This document shows positions 6,752 to 9,511 of a stretch of DNA of 9,511 nt, one piece after another. Below the pieces are notes generated by a model. That model was not told where the DNA came from. It was given only the letters and a program-made list of their open reading frames with translations, and made no database searches. The position numbers and the translations under genes are program-made. This DNA comes from Oscillospiraceae bacterium (GTDB lineage Bacteria; Bacillota; Clostridia; Oscillospirales; Acutalibacteraceae), in contig CACXFE010000003.1 of assembly GCA_902766855.1 (NCBI GenBank), positions 1 through 9,511 on the forward strand, written 5' to 3'. Each line of letters begins with the position of its first letter. Position 1 is the first letter of the stretch.

Positions 6752-8278
6752 TTATTCGTCTTTGGGCTCGTTTGATGCGTCCTCTTCCTCGCCGGTCAAG
6801 GAGTCTTCCACGATCACATCCTCAAAATCGCCGCTGAACAGAGTGCTTTCTTCCTCCGCCCGCTTCTCTTTTCTTCCCTGCAATAAAGCCGGCAAGCGCA
6901 AAATCAACAGCACGATCAATACGATCAGGGCGATCGCGCAAAGTGCAAGGCTGATGACCAGCATCCTGGCGTCCTGTGTCAATCCCATGAAACGCCCGAT
7001 CAGATTCCGCGGCTTTTCGGTTTTCGCCTCGTCATCCGTCGTCACAGAAGCAGGCACAAGGCGGAAATCCGGGCAACGCTGCAATGTGTTTTCCTTTTGG
7101 TCGTACCGGTAAACGGCAAAATCCGTTTCAAAGAAACCGTAGAGATAATAGAAATCGGATTGACCGGTGCCCTCCCGCCGGTAGCAAGGAATGGTAGACC
7201 CGTTCAACTCCACCGTAGAAACATAATAACCGGCGGGTTGCGCGGTGTCCTGCGGAAAATCGGTAAACAGATATGTATTATTGCCGAACGCCGCATAATC
7301 CAGTTTTTTGAAAGCCTCGCCGTCCAGCAAGTAAGGCGCATATGTATTGCTCTCGTTATTTTTCAGATAGTAAACGGTAAAGTTTTCATCCCGGTCTTTC
7401 GCCACCGCAACCGTTGTGCCGTTGTACTCGGTCGTGGAAGCGGTAAAACCGTTTGGCAGGGTGATCCCGTTCAGATCGGTCAAAACCGTGTACGGTACGC
7501 CGTCCACCTCCGCCGCAAGCGGATCGGTATCGGAAGCGGTTTCCTCCGTGGAAGACTCATCCGAAGAAACATCTTCCCCCGCTTCCGCACGGGTGATCGT
7601 AATCGTGTAAACCTTCTGCGTTCCGTTCGGCGCCGTCACGGTGACCGTGCGGGTATTCTTCCCCACATTCACCGCGGAAGTGCCCGAAACGCTCACCGTT
7701 GCGCCGCTGTCCGCCGTGGCAGCATAAACCTTCACATCGGTCACATTGTTTGCCACCGACGCGGTATAAGAAGTGGTGGAAGCGGAAAACCGGGGAGAAA
7801 GCGTGCCTTTGCTTAAAGAAAGGGATTTTAAATTCGCGTTGCCGGATTTCGCCGCGTCCGACACCGTCATCGTAGCACTGGCGCCAAAATTGATATCGTC
7901 ATTTTGCGCATAGGCAATGCCTGCCGCCGAAATCGTGGAAGCGCCTGCTTTGATCGCTTTGAAATTAAATTTATAAGATACGCTTTTTTGCCCCGTCATC
8001 GTAGGAGCGGCGTTGATTTGACCGCCGCCGGCAGAACCTGTCGGGCAATCCGAACTGTTAAATTGTAATATTTCCGCATTGTAACTTACGGTAAATTCCG
8101 CAGAATACATGGCAACATTCGGGTTAATGGTAACCGTAACCGTGACCGACTGCCCTACCGCCGGTTTTGTGGAACTGAATGCAATGATCGCATTGGCGCC
8201 AAATGCGGGAACAACAAGATTCAACAAAAGAAAAGAAAATACTAAAATCCCGATCGTGAGTTTTTTAATTGTTTTCAT
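6752..8278 (-). CDS. Membrane-anchored cohesin-domain protein
   Basis: This 508-residue surface protein has a signal peptide (1 to about 27, ending VVPAFG/ANA), then a cohesin-type beta-sandwich (about 29-140) with AIIAFSSTKPAVGQSVTVTV and YSAEFTVSYNAEILQF, then a cadherin-like beta-sandwich module (about 148-230; LKSLSLSKGTLSP to VYTITITR). An acidic Ser/Thr/Glu linker (233-253) leads to a region of about 155 residues I cannot name (254-410; contains YYLYGFF and NTLQRCPDF), one transmembrane helix (about 438-464) and a charged acidic cytoplasmic tail. Cohesins bind dockerins, so it is the probable receptor for the dockerin protein encoded 15 bases upstream. Unlike many scaffoldins it has a single cohesin and no sortase motif or S-layer repeats. 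The ATG at 8276-8278 is chosen over a GTG at 8287, which would lie within the GGTGG ribosome binding site. Domain calls are from motif recognition; partner choice is inferred. Confidence 0.85.
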   Translation of the reverse strand: MKTIKKLTIGILVFSFLLLNLVVPAFGANAIIAFSSTKPAVGQSVTVTVTINPNVAMYSAEFTVSYNAEILQFNSSDCPTGSAGGGQINAAPTMTGQKSVSYKFNFKAIKAGASTISAAGIAYAQNDDINFGASATMTVSDAAKSGNANLKSLSLSKGTLSPRFSASTTSYTASVANNVTDVKVYAATADSGATVSVSGTSAVNVGKNTRTVTVTAPNGTQKVYTITITRAEAGEDVSSDESSTEETASDTDPLAAEVDGVPYTVLTDLNGITLPNGFTASTTEYNGTTVAVAKDRDENFTVYYLKNNESNTYAPYLLDGEAFKKLDYAAFGNNTYLFTDFPQDTAQPAGYYVSTVELNGSTIPCYRREGTGQSDFYYLYGFFETDFAVYRYDQKENTLQRCPDFRLVPASVTTDDEAKTEKPRNLIGRFMGLTQDARMLVISLALCAIALIVLIVLLILRLPALLQGRKEKRAEEESTLFSGDFEDVIVEDSLTGEEEDASNEPKDE

Positions 8279-8293
8279 ACTTTCCACCGTTTC

Positions 8294-9511
8294 CTATGTT
8301 AAAAGTTTTACTTTTAAGATATGCATTTGTACATTGGCTAAATCTCTGCCGTTTACAACTCCGTCATGATTGGTGTCCGCGCCGGAGAGCGCATTGCCTG
8401 TCAATAGTTTCACTTTTAAGATATGCATTTGAATATTTGCAAGATCGCGCCCGTTCACGATCGAATCCCCGTTGGTGTCGCCCGGTACGGTCGTGACAAC
8501 CGGGGTTGGCGGCACCTGCGGGGTAGGAATATTCCCCTGCCCGTGATCCACTATTAAAGTCCCGGCGGCGTCCGCTTGTACATTCAACACATAATCGGTG
8601 ATATAGCCCGATTCCGCCTTGACCTTCAAAACCACCTTGTTTTGCCCCTTCTTCAACGCAAAGGTATCGGCAGAAGCATAGGAAGCGCCGCTCGGCAGTG
8701 TAACTTTTACCACTTTATCCCCTGCCGTGCGCAGATCGTAGGAATAAGTAAAGCGTTCAAACGAGGGCGTTAGCCCTTCCGCCGTGATCGAATTGAAATA
8801 ATAATTATTATGGAGCGTATTTTCCGCCGGTTTTGCCGAAATTGCCGACGGCATATCCCGATAAACCGGGATTTTAAAATCCAACACGACATCTTTTAAA
8901 TCCCTGTAATATTTCGCAATCTTTTGCCCGCTGGCCAACGCATTCAGCAAAGCGCTGGCATATTCATGCGAAATCCGATCAGGATGTTTGATATTGAAAT
9001 TCATATCAAAATAGGTGCTTTGCCCGGCGGCAATATATTTTTCCCCTATGAATTTCGCCCCGCCGATGATCGAAGCCGATCGGGAAGACCAGCCTTGATT
9101 TTTAGCATGGGTAAGCCCTCTGGTTATTTTTTCCGCGGTCGTATTGCCATAAGTTCGCACATTGAAAAAATTGTAATACCCTTCATATCCGGGATAGGTG
9201 CCCGAAATCAGTGAAGAAGTCCCTTTTGTGCCCTGCTCCTGAATCACGGTAGACGCCAAGACATACGGGCTTACGCCGGATTGTTTCGCCGCCGCCATCA
9301 GCACTTTGCTGTAAGAGCCGCCGTAAGCGGTATCTTTGGAATCAGAATAGTTATTTGCCAAAAATGTGCCGGCAATGATCTTGGCCAATCCTGCCTCGGT
9401 TTGCGTAGCGGGATCATATCCCAACTGCATATAGGTATATATATCCGTAGCATTCAAAAAATTGCGCGGATCCATATAGTATCGGATCAATTCACGGGAA
9501 GCCACATACCA
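8294..9511 (-). CDS. Dockerin-bearing glucosaminidase-like cell wall hydrolase (5' end outside window)
   Basis: The last 405 residues are visible; the start and any signal peptide lie off the right edge, as the frame stays open to base 9511. Residues about 1-210 resemble glucosaminidase (GH73/LytG-like) proteins: RYYMDPRNFLN near the N-terminus, KQSGVSPYVLASTVIQEQG with the likely catalytic Glu92, and GYYNFFNVRTYG. Such enzymes cut the glycan strand of peptidoglycan after GlcNAc, outside the cell. A cadherin-like beta-sandwich follows (about 240-335), then a Pro/Thr-rich linker, then a C-terminal type I dockerin (344-405) with two calcium-binding segments, GDTNGDSIVNGRDLANIQ and ADTNHDGVVNGRDLANVQ. 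The stop TAG at 8294-8296 lies 15 bases before the cohesin gene, so the two are very likely co-transcribed. The hydrolase class is likely; exact bond specificity is not proven. Because the dockerin is present, the enzyme should be held by a cohesin rather than bind the wall only by itself. Confidence 0.85.
   Translation of the reverse strand, partial: WYVASRELIRYYMDPRNFLNATDIYTYMQLGYDPATQTEAGLAKIIAGTFLANNYSDSKDTAYGGSYSKVLMAAAKQSGVSPYVLASTVIQEQGTKGTSSLISGTYPGYEGYYNFFNVRTYGNTTAEKITRGLTHAKNQGWSSRSASIIGGAKFIGEKYIAAGQSTYFDMNFNIKHPDRISHEYASALLNALASGQKIAKYYRDLKDVVLDFKIPVYRDMPSAISAKPAENTLHNNYYFNSITAEGLTPSFERFTYSYDLRTAGDKVVKVTLPSGASYASADTFALKKGQNKVVLKVKAESGYITDYVLNVQADAAGTLIVDHGQGNIPTPQVPPTPVVTTVPGDTNGDSIVNGRDLANIQMHILKVKLLTGNALSGADTNHDGVVNGRDLANVQMHILKVKLLT
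8297..8482 (-). repeat. Duplicated dockerin segment, period 102 bases (34 codons)
   Basis: The two halves of the dockerin are encoded by diverged tandem copies. The segment acttttaagatatgcatttg occurs at 8310-8329 and again, identically, at 8412-8431, 102 bases apart. In protein the shared core is NGRDLAN-[I/V]-QMHILKVKLLT, so both halves carry the same presumed cohesin-contact residues. Duplicated F-hand segments are normal for type I dockerins; retention of 20 identical bases suggests a recent duplication or gene conversion. Confidence 0.85.

Noticed and set aside
7097..7816. Long plus-strand open frame (239 codons) opposite the cohesin gene
   Set aside because: It is an Arg/Ile/Gly-rich antisense shadow with no recognisable domain, no good ribosome binding site, and it lies entirely within a convincing multi-domain gene on the other strand.
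8297..8482. Repeated 20-base segment as a CRISPR or mobile element repeat
   Set aside because: There are only two copies, in frame 34 codons apart, and they encode the two halves of a dockerin.

Overview
The window looks like a chromosomal segment from a Gram-positive, low-to-mid GC member of the Clostridia, probably a gut or rumen Oscillospiraceae/Ruminococcaceae-type organism. The basis is: AGGAG-type ribosome binding sites, sigma-A-like promoters, a lipoprotein and signal peptides of Gram-positive type, a cohesin/dockerin pair, a DUF378 protein, and peptidoglycan genes of the kind seen in Clostridia. No taxonomic marker gene is present, so this is inference. All nine genes lie on the minus strand, so transcription runs from the right edge to the left. 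Both end genes are cut by the window.

Right part (about 9511 to 6701): a two-gene unit. The upstream gene (partial) encodes a secreted glucosaminidase-like cell wall hydrolase ending in a beta-sandwich module and a type I dockerin. Only 15 bases downstream is a gene for a membrane-anchored protein with a signal peptide, one cohesin, a cadherin-like beta-sandwich, an unrecognised ectodomain, one transmembrane helix and an acidic cytoplasmic tail. A strong hairpin terminator closes the unit. The simplest reading is a minimal non-cellulosomal cohesin-dockerin system that tethers a wall hydrolase to the membrane.

Middle part (about 6564 to 2937): a promoter, then an alpha/beta hydrolase, a MurF-type ligase whose usual N-terminal domain is replaced by a multi-span membrane region, and a D-Ala-D-Ala ligase family protein. 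murF and ddl are translationally close (the ddl ribosome binding site overlaps the murF stop). Ddl would make a D-amino acid dipeptide and the membrane MurF would attach it to a peptidoglycan precursor; the role of the hydrolase is not known.

Left part (about 2924 to 1): a small DUF378 membrane protein with its own -10 box and a structured 3' region; an alpha/beta hydrolase of the membrane-anchored YqkD/BEM46-like type, broken by a one-base frameshift between its catalytic Asp and His; an orphan lipoprotein with a near-consensus promoter and its own terminator; and the start of a DUF1015 protein that runs off the left edge.

No RNA genes, CRISPR arrays, insertion sequences or attachment sites were seen, and no gene-free stretch exceeds 300 bases.
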